A stretch of 64,000 nucleotides of DNA from Butyrivibrio hungatei (lineage in GTDB: Bacteria; Bacillota; Clostridia; Lachnospirales; Lachnospiraceae): contig NZ_FMUR01000006.1 in the NCBI RefSeq assembly GCF_900101605.1, forward strand, positions 174,777-238,776, in the 5' to 3' direction. A program made the translations under genes and the position numbers. The notes beneath the pieces were generated by a model. That model had not been told where the DNA came from, did no database searches, and worked only from the letters and a program-made list of their open reading frames with translations. Shown here piece after piece: positions 18,918-26,647 of this stretch (position 1 is the stretch's first letter; the number at the start of each line of letters is the position of its first letter).

Positions 18918-19174
18918 AGTTTTACCCCTAACTCTTTTGCTAATTCATCTTCAGAAACAGTACCTTCTGTTCTTATAGACTGCTCAGCAATAGCCATTTC
19001 ATATTTAAATTTATAAAGGGCCAGCTCTTTTTCAAGATCGTCAAGCTCCTTCATATCTATCATGGTTATATTCCCATGTCCATTTTTTGTTAAATATACC
19101 CTATTACCATAACTAACATTACCGGTAACCTCAGTATAATTCCTCAGATCAGAAATCGGTTTAATAACAGGCAT
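18914..19174 (-). CDS. Phd/YefM-type antitoxin (second module)
   Basis: Protein of 86 residues: MPVIKPISDLRNYTEVTGNV, then RVYLTKNGHGNITMIDMKELDDLEKE, the classic Phd/YefM domain, and an acidic tail ending in ELAKELGVKL. Expected to bind and silence the toxin at 18570-18917 and to repress its own promoter at 19207-19257. CACCTCC (ribosome site on the minus strand) precedes the ATG. Confidence 0.92.
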   Translation of the reverse strand: MPVIKPISDLRNYTEVTGNVSYGNRVYLTKNGHGNITMIDMKELDDLEKELALYKFKYEMAIAEQSIRTEGTVSEDELAKELGVKL

Positions 19175-19206
19175 AAAATCACCTCCGTCAATGCATCTCT
19201 AAATGT

Positions 19207-19257
19207 ATTATAGGTTTTGCTGAATAATTTGTCTACTAATCTTTCAGCAAAACCTAT
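19207..19257 (-). promoter_or_regulatory. Promoter and inverted-repeat operator of the second toxin-antitoxin module
   Basis: Minus-strand TAGACA (19230-19235), 17 bases, TATAAT (19207-19212). Perfect 15-bp inverted arms ATAGGTTTTGCTGAA (19210-19224) and its complement (19243-19257) flank the -35 and cover most of the spacer and part of the -10. The layout fits autorepression by antitoxin. The stem may also serve as a hairpin for the upstream gene at 19271. Confidence 0.83.
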
Positions 19258-19270
19258 TCGTTATAAAACC

Positions 19271-19546
19271 TTATACTTCATTATTTACGCGCTGTTGATT
19301 CACGCACATTGCCGCACACGCCAGCGGGCATGCACTTGTAATCCCGTATGCGCCCATAAATAAAAGAGCAACATACATCAATACCATAATTACAGCTATT
19401 ACAAATCCGGCATATTCGTAAACATCATCTATATGTTCATCTTTGTCGGCTCTCTTGGCAACAAGTCTCCTTGCAGCTTTGTACATAGACCATAAACATA
19501 CAGTAGCCAAAAAAATGTGTAGCAATACAATCATCACATTTTCCAT
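19271..19546 (-). CDS. Small membrane protein, unknown function
   Basis: Predicted protein of 91 residues with two hydrophobic segments (about 3-22 and 46-70) joined by a basic/acidic loop (ARRLVAKRADKDEHIDDVYEY). A short Cys-rich stretch SACPLACAAMC lies near the C-terminus. No family recognised. AAGGAG lies 13 bases before the ATG, which is distant. It may be a true lineage-specific gene, but evidence is limited to the reading frame and hydrophobic pattern. Confidence 0.6.
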   Translation of the reverse strand: MENVMIVLLHIFLATVCLWSMYKAARRLVAKRADKDEHIDDVYEYAGFVIAVIMVLMYVALLFMGAYGITSACPLACAAMCVNQQRVNNEV

Positions 19547-19641
19547 AGTATTTCCCCAGCTCCTTATTTAATTTTTATTTAGTTAACCTCTGTATGATAT
19601 AATAACACAATTTGTCTTAATTTATCATTCAATTCATTAAA

Positions 19642-19683
19642 ATGTAAAAGACTTGCGGAATGGAAATCACTCCAATCCGCAAG
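19642..19683 (-). terminator. Terminator after spoVG
   Basis: Arms 19652-19664 and 19671-19683 (CTTGCGGAATGGA against TCCAATCCGCAAG) pair 12 of 13 positions around a 6-base loop; on the minus strand followed by TCTTTTACATTTT. It lies 37 bases after the spoVG stop. Confidence 0.87.
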
Positions 19684-19719
19684 CCTTATTTCTACTCAAT
19701 ATTTCATTCAGCCGTTATG

Positions 19720-19998
19720 TCAAACTTCCCCCTCGCTGTCTTCTGCGGCTGCTTTATCATAAGCTTCCAGGATAGTGTCCTGAAGAACCTTTCTCATATC
19801 TGAGTTGATCGGATGTGCGATGTCACGGTATTCGCCGTCCGTAGACTTTTTGCTGGGCATTGCTATAAACAAGCCTCTCTCACCTTCGATTACCTTGATG
19901 TCATGAACAACAAATTCATTTTCAAATGTAACCGATACGATTGCACGCATTTTTCCTTGCTTTGTAACTTTTCTTACTCTGACGTCTGTTATCTTCAT
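19720..19998 (-). CDS. spoVG: SpoVG RNA/DNA-binding regulator
   Basis: Small regulator of 92 residues with the family opening [11 protein letters not shown], core [33 protein letters not shown] and the helix [22 protein letters not shown]. SpoVG proteins affect septation, capsule and virulence expression in Firmicutes by binding nucleic acid; the role here is unknown. Two consecutive ATGs (20001, 19998) follow GAGGGG; the second has the better spacing. It lies 53 bases after glgD and may be carried on the glg transcript. Confidence 0.96.
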   Translation of the reverse strand: MKITDVRVRKVTKQGKMRAIVSVTFENEFVVHDIKVIEGERGLFIAMPSKKSTDGEYRDIAHPINSDMRKVLQDTILEAYDKAAAEDSEGEV

Positions 19999-20051
19999 CA
20001 TATAACCCCCTCTTGGTCAAAAAAATTTCATGAAGTCTGCAGTAATATTAC

Positions 20052-21170
20052 TTAGATCATGTATCTTTCGTTATTTTCTATAACTATTTTAATGCCGTCA
20101 TCTTCCTTGTAGTAAGAGTTTGCCTGAATCGTGCCGTGACTTTCCACGATACAGTTCTCGATATGTGTATTGTCGCCGATGTAAACATCATTTAAGATGA
20201 TAGCATTCTTAATGTAACAATTATTTCCTATAAAAGCACCTTTAAATATCACGGAATCTTCTATTGTTCCGTTTATGATGCATCCGCTGGAGATAATACT
20301 GTTTTTTACATTTACTCCAACGTTGTACTTGGCAGGAGGAAGGTCTACAACTTTCGTGTAGATTCCCGGATATTCCCTAAAGAAATACTGTCTGATCTCC
20401 GCCTTTAAGAAATCCATGTTTGTTCGGAAATAATCTTCAACGGAAGCGATATTGTTCCAGTATTCTTTTATCTTGTATCCGTAGATGCGCTTCATATCCT
20501 TGTATCTCACAAGGATGTCACGCACAAAATCATAGCGCCCTTCTTTATCAGCCTTTTCGATAAGTTCGATCAATTGCCTTCGTCTGACTACATATATTCC
20601 GCAGGATATTGTATTTGACCGCGATATCACAGGTTTTTCTTCAAATTCCTCTATCCGGCTCTCTTCATTCATTCTTACGGTTCCGAATCTCTCGGTATCC
20701 GTATTTGCCGGCATGTCTTTGCATACAACCGTTATATCGGCCTGCTTCTGAATGTGATATTCAAGAAGCTTTCCATAATCCATCTTATATACGCAGTCAC
20801 CGGAAGTAATGATCACATACGGTTCATGGCAGGCTCGCAAGAAATCAAGATTCTGCGCAATTGCGTCTGCCGTTCCCCTATACCATAAGTTTCCGGATGC
20901 TTTCACCGCCGGAGTGAACACATACAATCCACCCTGTTTTCTGCCAAAGTCCCACCATTTTGATGAACTCAAGTGTGCATTGAGACTTCCTGCATTGTAC
21001 TGAGTAAATACGGCAACTGTCTGGATATGAGAGTTTGTCATGTTGCTCAGGGCAAAATCGATACTTCTGTAAAAACCTGCCACAGGCATCGCACAAACCG
21101 CTCTCTTTTGGGATAATTCCTGCATCCTGCTACTGCTGCCGCCCGCTAAAATTATGCCAATCGCCCTCAT
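20052..21170 (-). CDS. glgD: Glucose-1-phosphate adenylyltransferase regulatory subunit GlgD
   Basis: Protein of 372 residues with a nucleotidyltransferase-like domain (AIGIILAGGSSSRMQELSQKRAVCAMPVAGFYRSIDFALSN in reduced form) and a C-terminal hexapeptide beta-helix (SIISSGCIINGTIEDSVIFKGAFIG...). Compared with GlgC, the key GGxGxRL is changed to GGSSSRM and the catalytic region is divergent, which marks the GlgD regulatory partner in Firmicutes. ATG 21170 has AGGTG 6 bases upstream; a GTG at 21179 would overlap glgC. It begins one base after the glgC stop. Confidence 0.95.
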   Translation of the reverse strand: MRAIGIILAGGSSSRMQELSQKRAVCAMPVAGFYRSIDFALSNMTNSHIQTVAVFTQYNAGSLNAHLSSSKWWDFGRKQGGLYVFTPAVKASGNLWYRGTADAIAQNLDFLRACHEPYVIITSGDCVYKMDYGKLLEYHIQKQADITVVCKDMPANTDTERFGTVRMNEESRIEEFEEKPVISRSNTISCGIYVVRRRQLIELIEKADKEGRYDFVRDILVRYKDMKRIYGYKIKEYWNNIASVEDYFRTNMDFLKAEIRQYFFREYPGIYTKVVDLPPAKYNVGVNVKNSIISSGCIINGTIEDSVIFKGAFIGNNCYIKNAIILNDVYIGDNTHIENCIVESHGTIQANSYYKEDDGIKIVIENNERYMI

Positions 21171-21171
21171 A

Positions 21172-22440
21172 TCAATCACCTGCCTTATCTAGTGTCTTTC
21201 CGCTGTCAAGTTTACCGTCTTTGTAATCCTTTTCAACAGTCACACCTGAGATAACCGTATTCTTTCCAATCGTCACATTGTCGGGAATAACCGACTTCTC
21301 TCCGATAGTGCAGAGACCTTCACAATAAATATTGGGCTTTGAATCGTTTTCTTTTTCCTCAAAAGCTCCGATTCTTACGTTGTTTCCTATGGTAACCTTC
21401 TCGGCGATGATTCCTTTTTCTATATTGCAACCCTCACCGATAACGGTCTCATTCATTATTATTGAATTGCTGACCACAGTACCTTTTCCGATCTTAACTC
21501 CCGGGCTGATAACCGAGCTGTAAACCTTGCCGTAGATCTCACAGCCTTCGCCGATGATACTTCTCTCCACGGCACTCTCCGGGCCCAGATACTGAGGCGG
21601 TTGAACACCACTGGAAGTATATATCTTCCAGTATTCCTCATATAGATTAAACTCGGGAACGATGTCTATAAGCTCCATATTTGCCTGCCAGTAAGATGTA
21701 AGAGTACCCACATCCTTCCAATAGCCGTCAAATTCATATGCGTATAGCGACAATCCCTGTTCTTTACAATAAGGAATAATATGCTTACCAAAATCAAGTC
21801 CCGACTGATCCTTATTATTAATAAGAGAATCTTTTAACGCTTCCCAGGAAAAAATGTAAATACCCATCGAAGCAAGGTTGCTTCTGGGATGCTCCGGTTT
21901 TTCCTCGAAATCCACGATCTTCTTATTTTCATCTGCGATCATTATTCCGAACCTGCTTGCTTCCTCCATCGGAACCGGCATAACCGCAATGGTTACATCC
22001 GCTCCGCTTGATTTGTGAAAGTCAAGCATAGTCTCATAATCCATTTTATATATATGATCTCCCGAAAGGATCAGTACATAATCCGGATTATAATTTTCCA
22101 TATACTCAAAGTTTTGGTAAATAGCATTGGCAGTACCGGTATACCATTCACTGTTGGAGCTTTTTTCATAAGGAGGAAGAACCGTGACTCCTCCGAAATT
22201 TCGATCAAGATCCCACGGTATACCTATTCCAATGTGAGAATTAAGCCTGAGCGGACGATACTGCGTAAGAACACCCACAGTGTCCACTCCAGAATTGATA
22301 CAGTTACTAAGCGGAAAATCGATTATTCGATACTTTCCGCCAAAAGAGACAGCCGGCTTTGCCATCTTTGCTGTCAACACTCCTAATCTGCTTCCCTGGC
22401 CCCCCGCCAGCAGCATGGCGATCATCTCTTTTTTTATCAT
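21172..22440 (-). CDS. glgC: Glucose-1-phosphate adenylyltransferase GlgC
   Basis: Catalytic subunit (422 residues) that makes ADP-glucose from ATP and glucose-1-phosphate, the first step of glycogen synthesis. Intact motifs: [15 protein letters not shown] near residue 8, [29 protein letters not shown], and FEEKP; a left-handed beta-helix of hexapeptide repeats follows. ATG 22440 is preceded by GAGGTG; a longer frame to 22497 is discarded. With glgD it should form the heterotetramer known from Geobacillus-type pairs. Confidence 0.98.
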   Translation of the reverse strand: MIKKEMIAMLLAGGQGSRLGVLTAKMAKPAVSFGGKYRIIDFPLSNCINSGVDTVGVLTQYRPLRLNSHIGIGIPWDLDRNFGGVTVLPPYEKSSNSEWYTGTANAIYQNFEYMENYNPDYVLILSGDHIYKMDYETMLDFHKSSGADVTIAVMPVPMEEASRFGIMIADENKKIVDFEEKPEHPRSNLASMGIYIFSWEALKDSLINNKDQSGLDFGKHIIPYCKEQGLSLYAYEFDGYWKDVGTLTSYWQANMELIDIVPEFNLYEEYWKIYTSSGVQPPQYLGPESAVERSIIGEGCEIYGKVYSSVISPGVKIGKGTVVSNSIIMNETVIGEGCNIEKGIIAEKVTIGNNVRIGAFEEKENDSKPNIYCEGLCTIGEKSVIPDNVTIGKNTVISGVTVEKDYKDGKLDSGKTLDKAGD

Positions 22441-22617
22441 GTTCCACCTCGTTGCGGATCCGGCTATAGCTGCCGGTTTTTGATACACCAAACTCACTGT
22501 CCTGTATTACAGAAAAAAATGTTACCTCTTATATATGAGTATATCATAAACATATTATTTAAAAAACATAAATACTCTAAATATAGAATATATTTTCACT
22601 CTTTCGGGTTTCGGTTT

Positions 22618-22645
22618 TTGACTTTGTAAAAAATCGTGTTACAAT
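22618..22645 (+). promoter_or_regulatory. Promoter of murC
   Basis: TTGACT (22618-22623), 16 bases, TACAAT (22640-22645), about 40 bases before the murC start. A small palindrome TACGT-TATAAT-ACGTA follows at about 22652-22667. The glgC-murC gap must also carry the glgC promoter, but no clear one was picked. Confidence 0.72.
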
Positions 22646-22689
22646 ATAGATTACGTTATAATACGTATTCTATGAAATGAGGGTTTTTT

Positions 22690-24084
22690 ATGTACACTAT
22701 TGATTTTAACAAACCGGTGCATGTTTATTTTATGGGGATTGGCGGTATTTCTATGAGCGGTCTTGCTCACATATTAGTAGAAAGAGGCTTCAAAGTTTCC
22801 GGTTCCGATTCCAAAGAATCTCCCATGACTAAAGCTCTTTCCGACCTTGGAGTTAACATTATGTACGGTCAGTGTGCTCAGAACATTACAGATGCGAGCC
22901 CCATTGACGTTGTTGTACATACTGCAGCGATCCATCCCGACAATCCGGAATTCATGGCTGCTAAAGCAGCAAATATTCCCATTTTAACAAGAGCCGAGCT
23001 TCTCGGTCAGATAATGAAGGAGTATAAGATTCCTATTGCGATAAGCGGAACACACGGAAAAACTACAACTACTTCAATGCTTTCAAAGATACTTCTTGAA
23101 GCAGATACCGATCCCACCCTTTCAATAGGCGGCGTATTCAGCGACATAGGTGGAAATATCCGCGTAGGAAAATCTGATTACTTTGTTACAGAGGCATGCG
23201 AATACACTAACAGTTTCCTCAGCTTCTTTCCCAAGATCAGTGTTATTTCCAATATAGATGCGGATCACCTTGATTTCTTCAAAGATCTTGATGATATAAG
23301 AAACTCTTTTACAAAATTCGCACATCTCCTTCCCGATGACGGAACACTTGTCATAAACGGCGATATCGAGAATTATAATGCAATCACGGACGGACTTGGA
23401 TGTGAAATAATAACATACGGTTCAAAAGAAGATTTTGACTACTATCCTTCCGATATAGAATATGATGAGCACGGAAATCCTTCATTTAAAGCTCATATTC
23501 CGGGCGGAAAAGTGCTTGATGTAAAGCTTGCGGTTCCCGGACTTCACAATGTATATAACGCACTTGCATCGATCGCTGTGAGCAATATTCTTAATATAGA
23601 TTCGGATGTTGCAACAAAAGCTCTCTCGTTATTTGGCGGTACAAGCAGACGTTTCGAGCACAAAGGAGAAATCCACGGCGTAACCATCATTGATGACTAC
23701 GCTCACCATCCCACAGAGATAAAGGCTACACTCACCGCAGCTCAGAATTATCCACATAACAAGATCTGGTGCGTGTTCCAGCCACATACATATACAAGAA
23801 CAAAGGCGCTTCTTGACGAATTTGCCGAAGCACTTTCATTTGCGGATAAAGTGGTACTTGTTGATATCTATGCCGCCAGAGAGACCGATACATTGGGCAT
23901 CAGCTCACGTACCCTCTGCGACAAGATTGTTGAACTTGGCCATGAATGCACATATTTTCCTACTTTGGATGGCTTTTCTGAAGTCGAGAAATTTCTTTTG
24001 CAAAATTGCACTAAAGGAGATTTGTTGATAACCATGGGAGCCGGAGATGTAGTAAAAATCGGCAACGAACTACTCGGCCATTAA
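22690..24084 (+). CDS. murC: UDP-N-acetylmuramate--L-alanine ligase MurC
   Basis: ATP-dependent ligase of 464 residues adding L-alanine to UDP-MurNAc in peptidoglycan synthesis, cytoplasmic. N-terminal UDP-binding domain (VYFMGIGGISMSGLAHIL), ATP loop SGTHGKTTTTSM near 119-130, central motif EACEYTNSFLSFFPKISVISNID, C-terminal domain with GTSRRFEHKGE and DDYAHHPTEI. GAGGG lies 7 bases before the ATG. It has its own promoter and terminator. Confidence 0.98.
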   Translation: MYTIDFNKPVHVYFMGIGGISMSGLAHILVERGFKVSGSDSKESPMTKALSDLGVNIMYGQCAQNITDASPIDVVVHTAAIHPDNPEFMAAKAANIPILTRAELLGQIMKEYKIPIAISGTHGKTTTTSMLSKILLEADTDPTLSIGGVFSDIGGNIRVGKSDYFVTEACEYTNSFLSFFPKISVISNIDADHLDFFKDLDDIRNSFTKFAHLLPDDGTLVINGDIENYNAITDGLGCEIITYGSKEDFDYYPSDIEYDEHGNPSFKAHIPGGKVLDVKLAVPGLHNVYNALASIAVSNILNIDSDVATKALSLFGGTSRRFEHKGEIHGVTIIDDYAHHPTEIKATLTAAQNYPHNKIWCVFQPHTYTRTKALLDEFAEALSFADKVVLVDIYAARETDTLGISSRTLCDKIVELGHECTYFPTLDGFSEVEKFLLQNCTKGDLLITMGAGDVVKIGNELLGH

Positions 24085-24141
24085 TACTTTTCCACTTTTC
24101 CACTTTTTTGGTTCAATTTATAAAAAATATTCTTCGTGGAT

Positions 24142-24205
24142 AACAGTCAGACTTTTCAACAAGACCAATTTTTCCGGTCTTTATGAGAGTTTGGCTGTTT
24201 TTTTA
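24142..24205 (+). terminator. Terminator of murC
   Basis: Stem of about 11 bp with several G-U pairs (AACAGTCAGACT with AGTTTGGCTGTT) enclosing an inner AGACC/GGTCT hairpin, then TTTTTTT. It begins about 57 bases after the murC stop. Confidence 0.8.
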
Positions 24206-24219
24206 GATTTTTTTAATAA

Positions 24220-24246
24220 TAATCCACGTTATCCACATTATCCACA
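24220..24246 (+). promoter_or_regulatory. Tandem DnaA-box array
   Basis: Three abutting 9-mers: TAATCCACG (24220-24228), TTATCCACA (24229-24237), TTATCCACA (24238-24246). The last two match the DnaA-box consensus TTATNCACA exactly. A reverse box with one change (TTATCCACG on the minus strand, 24135-24143) and several TTTCCAC words lie nearby. The array ends 126 bases before the dnaD-like start and 78 bases before its -10. DnaA control of this operon is the likely reading; origin function is not shown. Confidence 0.72.
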
Positions 24247-24323
24247 AAGATTTCCACTTTTTGCCAATCTCTCAAATTCCGCTTCTCTTCGTCACTTTTC
24301 CCATATCATATTAAAAATTACCA

Positions 24324-24332
24324 TGCTATAAT
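24324..24332 (+). promoter_or_regulatory. Extended -10 promoter of dnaD-dnaC-prs
   Basis: TG-C-TATAAT (TATAAT at 24327-24332), 40 bases before the start codon; no convincing -35, consistent with an extended -10 or an activated promoter. Confidence 0.65.
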
Positions 24333-24371
24333 CCTACATGTGATGAAAAAGTAAAGCAGGTGATTAGAGAG

Positions 24372-25463
24372 ATGATGGGGCGTGTAACTATCAGTACTAA
24401 GGTGGGGGAGGATTCTACCAGTGTTTCAAATATTTTTATAGATGAATACATGCAGGATGCTAATGATGCGCAGATAAAGATCTACCTTTATTTGTTGCGC
24501 ATGATGAAGGCCAATCTGCCTACAAGCGTTTCTGCGTTGGCAGATAAATTCAACCATACTGAGAAGGACGTAGTCCGCGCTCTCAAGTATTGGGAGAAAA
24601 AGGCTCTCATCAGTCTTGAATACGATAACTCAGATACACTTATAGGAATACATATGGAAGATATTACTTCTCAGAAACCGGCTGCTCCGCGAAAGAGCGA
24701 ACAGTCTCTGAGAACTGTTCCCGCTTCCAAACCGGAAAACACGATCAAGGCGAAGCCTAACTATACTGCCGCCGAGATCAGTGCTTTCAAGCAGTCTTCC
24801 GCTGCAAATATCGTATTTCCTGCAGAACAGTATTTTAAGAGACCTCTTACATCGACAGAGCTTATGACTCTGTTCTACATAAAGGATGAACTAAAGTTTT
24901 CCGACGATCTTTTGGACTATCTGATGCAATATTGCGTCGATAATCATAAGGCTGATTTCAGATATGTGGAAAAAGTTGCATTAAACTGGACTCAGCAAGG
25001 CATCAAAACGCCAAAGCAGGCTCGCGTGGAGAATTTCAAGCATGATCACGAGATAATCGAGATCATGAAGGCACTCGGTATGGAAAATAGTCCCACGGAA
25101 AAGGAAGGAAACTTCATTAAATCGTGGCGTAGGGAGTTGGGTTTTTCAATGGATATCATTATGGAAGCCTGCGACCGCACTGTAATGGCGACTCAGAAGA
25201 ATCGACTCAGATATTGTGATTCAATTCTTCGAAACTGGCATTCAAACAACGTATCTTCCAGGGAGGATATTGCCAGACTTGATGCTGACTTCACTGAAGA
25301 TCTCCGCAAAAAGAGATCGAAGGCTTCCGTTGCATCCATTAATACCAAGATCCGCTCCGACGAATCATATATTCGCCCAGGCGGGGTCCAGAATCGCTTT
25401 AATCAGTTCCAGCAAAATACTTATAATTTTGCCGAGCTTGAGAAGCAGCTTTTGGACAACTGA
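24372..25463 (+). CDS. DnaD-domain replication protein
   Basis: Protein of about 363 residues. The N-terminal ~110 residues (TSVSNIFIDEYMQDANDAQIKIYLYLLRM, LADKFNHTEKDVVRALKYWEKKALI) form the winged-helix DnaD/DnaB N domain; residues about 155-230 and 250-310 look like two DnaD C-terminal (DDBH2) modules, the second with SWRRELGFSMDIIMEACDRTV. Such proteins help load the replicative helicase during initiation or restart. The chosen ATG has AGGTGA 8 bases upstream; a GTG at 24360 overlaps it. First gene ahead of dnaC. Confidence 0.9.
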   Translation: MMGRVTISTKVGEDSTSVSNIFIDEYMQDANDAQIKIYLYLLRMMKANLPTSVSALADKFNHTEKDVVRALKYWEKKALISLEYDNSDTLIGIHMEDITSQKPAAPRKSEQSLRTVPASKPENTIKAKPNYTAAEISAFKQSSAANIVFPAEQYFKRPLTSTELMTLFYIKDELKFSDDLLDYLMQYCVDNHKADFRYVEKVALNWTQQGIKTPKQARVENFKHDHEIIEIMKALGMENSPTEKEGNFIKSWRRELGFSMDIIMEACDRTVMATQKNRLRYCDSILRNWHSNNVSSREDIARLDADFTEDLRKKRSKASVASINTKIRSDESYIRPGGVQNRFNQFQQNTYNFAELEKQLLDN

Positions 25464-25495
25464 TGCTCATATTTGATTGGGGAATCGGATATGGG

Positions 25496-25608
25496 TACAT
25501 ACATGCTCGGCCCTGTACTTTGGTTCGGCGGCGGCATTTGTGTGACGCATCTACATATGATCCGGAGCACAAGCCTTCCCTGAAGCACGTACAGGGCATA
25601 AGTATGTA
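25496..25608 (+). ncRNA. Structured element between dnaD and dnaC (candidate RNA)
   Basis: The 200-base gap between these operon genes folds strongly: outer stem TACATAC (25496-25502) with GTATGTA (25602-25608), then a perfect 9-bp stem GCCCTGTAC (25510-25518) with GTACAGGGC (25589-25597), then an inner arm around GGC-AT-TTGTG / CACAA-GCC. A competing hairpin CCCTG (25578-25582) / CAGGG (25592-25596) would open the 9-bp stem. No known RNA family was recognised (6S, SRP, tRNA-like and c-di-GMP motifs were considered). It could be a cis-acting switch, a processing site or a small RNA. Strand is inferred from the operon. Confidence 0.45.
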
Positions 25609-25663
25609 AACAACACTATACTGTAACGTTATGCATTTGCTGATTTTGGAAAGGTATGAACAA

Positions 25664-26647
25664 ATGGCATTGACCAACGCGCAATTCGATGAAATAATGC
25701 ACACTTATGAAGAGATGCGCTCTCTTCACAGACAGGAACTCGAGGAGCGTAAGCGCTCCGTTTATGAAAGCATCCCCGGTTACAAAGAACTTGAGGATAA
25801 GTCCTCTACTATCAGCGTTGATTTCGGCAAAAGACTTCTTTCAGGCGAGAGACTTGACCGTTCGATACTAAGGCATCAACTCGCAGAACTCGCCCGTCAA
25901 AAAAAATTACTTCTTATTGAATCCGGCTTTTCAGATGACTATCTAGATATGGGCTACTCCTGCCCTCATTGCAAGGATACTGGCTATATCGGCAACGAAA
26001 AGTGTCACTGTTTCAAACAAAAGATAATTGAAAAGCTCTACGATAGATCAAATCTCAAAGAAATGGCCAAAACAGCCAACTTCAAACTAGTAAATGAAAA
26101 ATATTATCAGGGCGACGATCTGCAGAGATTCCGCGGTGCGCTAAAGACCGCTGAACTTTTTGTAAACTCTTTCAACTCTGACTACCAAAATCTTTTCATT
26201 TATGGTACAGTGGGTGTTGGCAAATCATTCCTGTCAACTTGTGTTGCCAATGAGCTGCTAAAAAAAGGTCATTCAGTGATATATTTCAGCTCATCGGGCT
26301 TGTTTGAACTTCTGGCAGAAAATTCATTTGACTACAAGAACAAGCAAGAACTTCGCGGAATCTATGATGATATCTATAACTGTGAACTTCTTATAATAGA
26401 CGATCTTGGTACGGAGCGCACAAACAGTTTCGTGTCTTCCGAACTTTTTGCATGCTTAAATGAACGAGATCTTCGCAAGAAGTCAACGATCATTAACACT
26501 AATCTGTCTTTGGAAGAAGTTCAGATTATATATTCGGATCGAATTTTTTCAAGAGTTGCAAGCAACTATAAGCTGCTAAAACTCTCCGGTCCAGACATCA
26601 GGAAAATCAAAAAGATTGCCATAAAAGAAAGTGAGGATTTTCAGTAA
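25664..26647 (+). CDS. dnaC: DnaC/DnaI-type helicase loader ATPase
   Basis: AAA+ ATPase of 327 residues that loads the replicative helicase. A coiled N-terminal region is followed by a zinc site with Cys at 100, 103, 114 and 116, then Walker A GTVGVGKS (181-188), Walker B LLIIDDLG (242-249) and the arginine-finger region SDRIFSR. The zinc-bearing N-terminus is the DnaI-like arrangement of Firmicutes. ATG 25664 with GGAAAGG upstream is preferred to an ATG at 25631. It shares its stop with the start of prs. Confidence 0.95.
   Translation: MALTNAQFDEIMHTYEEMRSLHRQELEERKRSVYESIPGYKELEDKSSTISVDFGKRLLSGERLDRSILRHQLAELARQKKLLLIESGFSDDYLDMGYSCPHCKDTGYIGNEKCHCFKQKIIEKLYDRSNLKEMAKTANFKLVNEKYYQGDDLQRFRGALKTAELFVNSFNSDYQNLFIYGTVGVGKSFLSTCVANELLKKGHSVIYFSSSGLFELLAENSFDYKNKQELRGIYDDIYNCELLIIDDLGTERTNSFVSSELFACLNERDLRKKSTIINTNLSLEEVQIIYSDRIFSRVASNYKLLKLSGPDIRKIKKIAIKESEDFQ

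Noticed and set aside
24085..24371. Chromosome origin (oriC)
   Set aside because: DnaA boxes and AT-rich DNA are present, but dnaA, dnaN and gyrase genes are absent and gene direction on both sides does not switch in the way expected at an origin. Kept only as a DnaA-box array.
25496..25608. 6S RNA, SRP RNA or a known riboswitch
   Set aside because: The fold was compared by eye with the conserved parts of 6S, SRP, c-di-GMP and THF motifs and none fits.
25399..25704. A 101-codon leftward frame over the dnaD-dnaC gap
   Set aside because: It overlaps the ends of both genes on the opposite strand and has no ribosome site; the gap is explained better by RNA structure.
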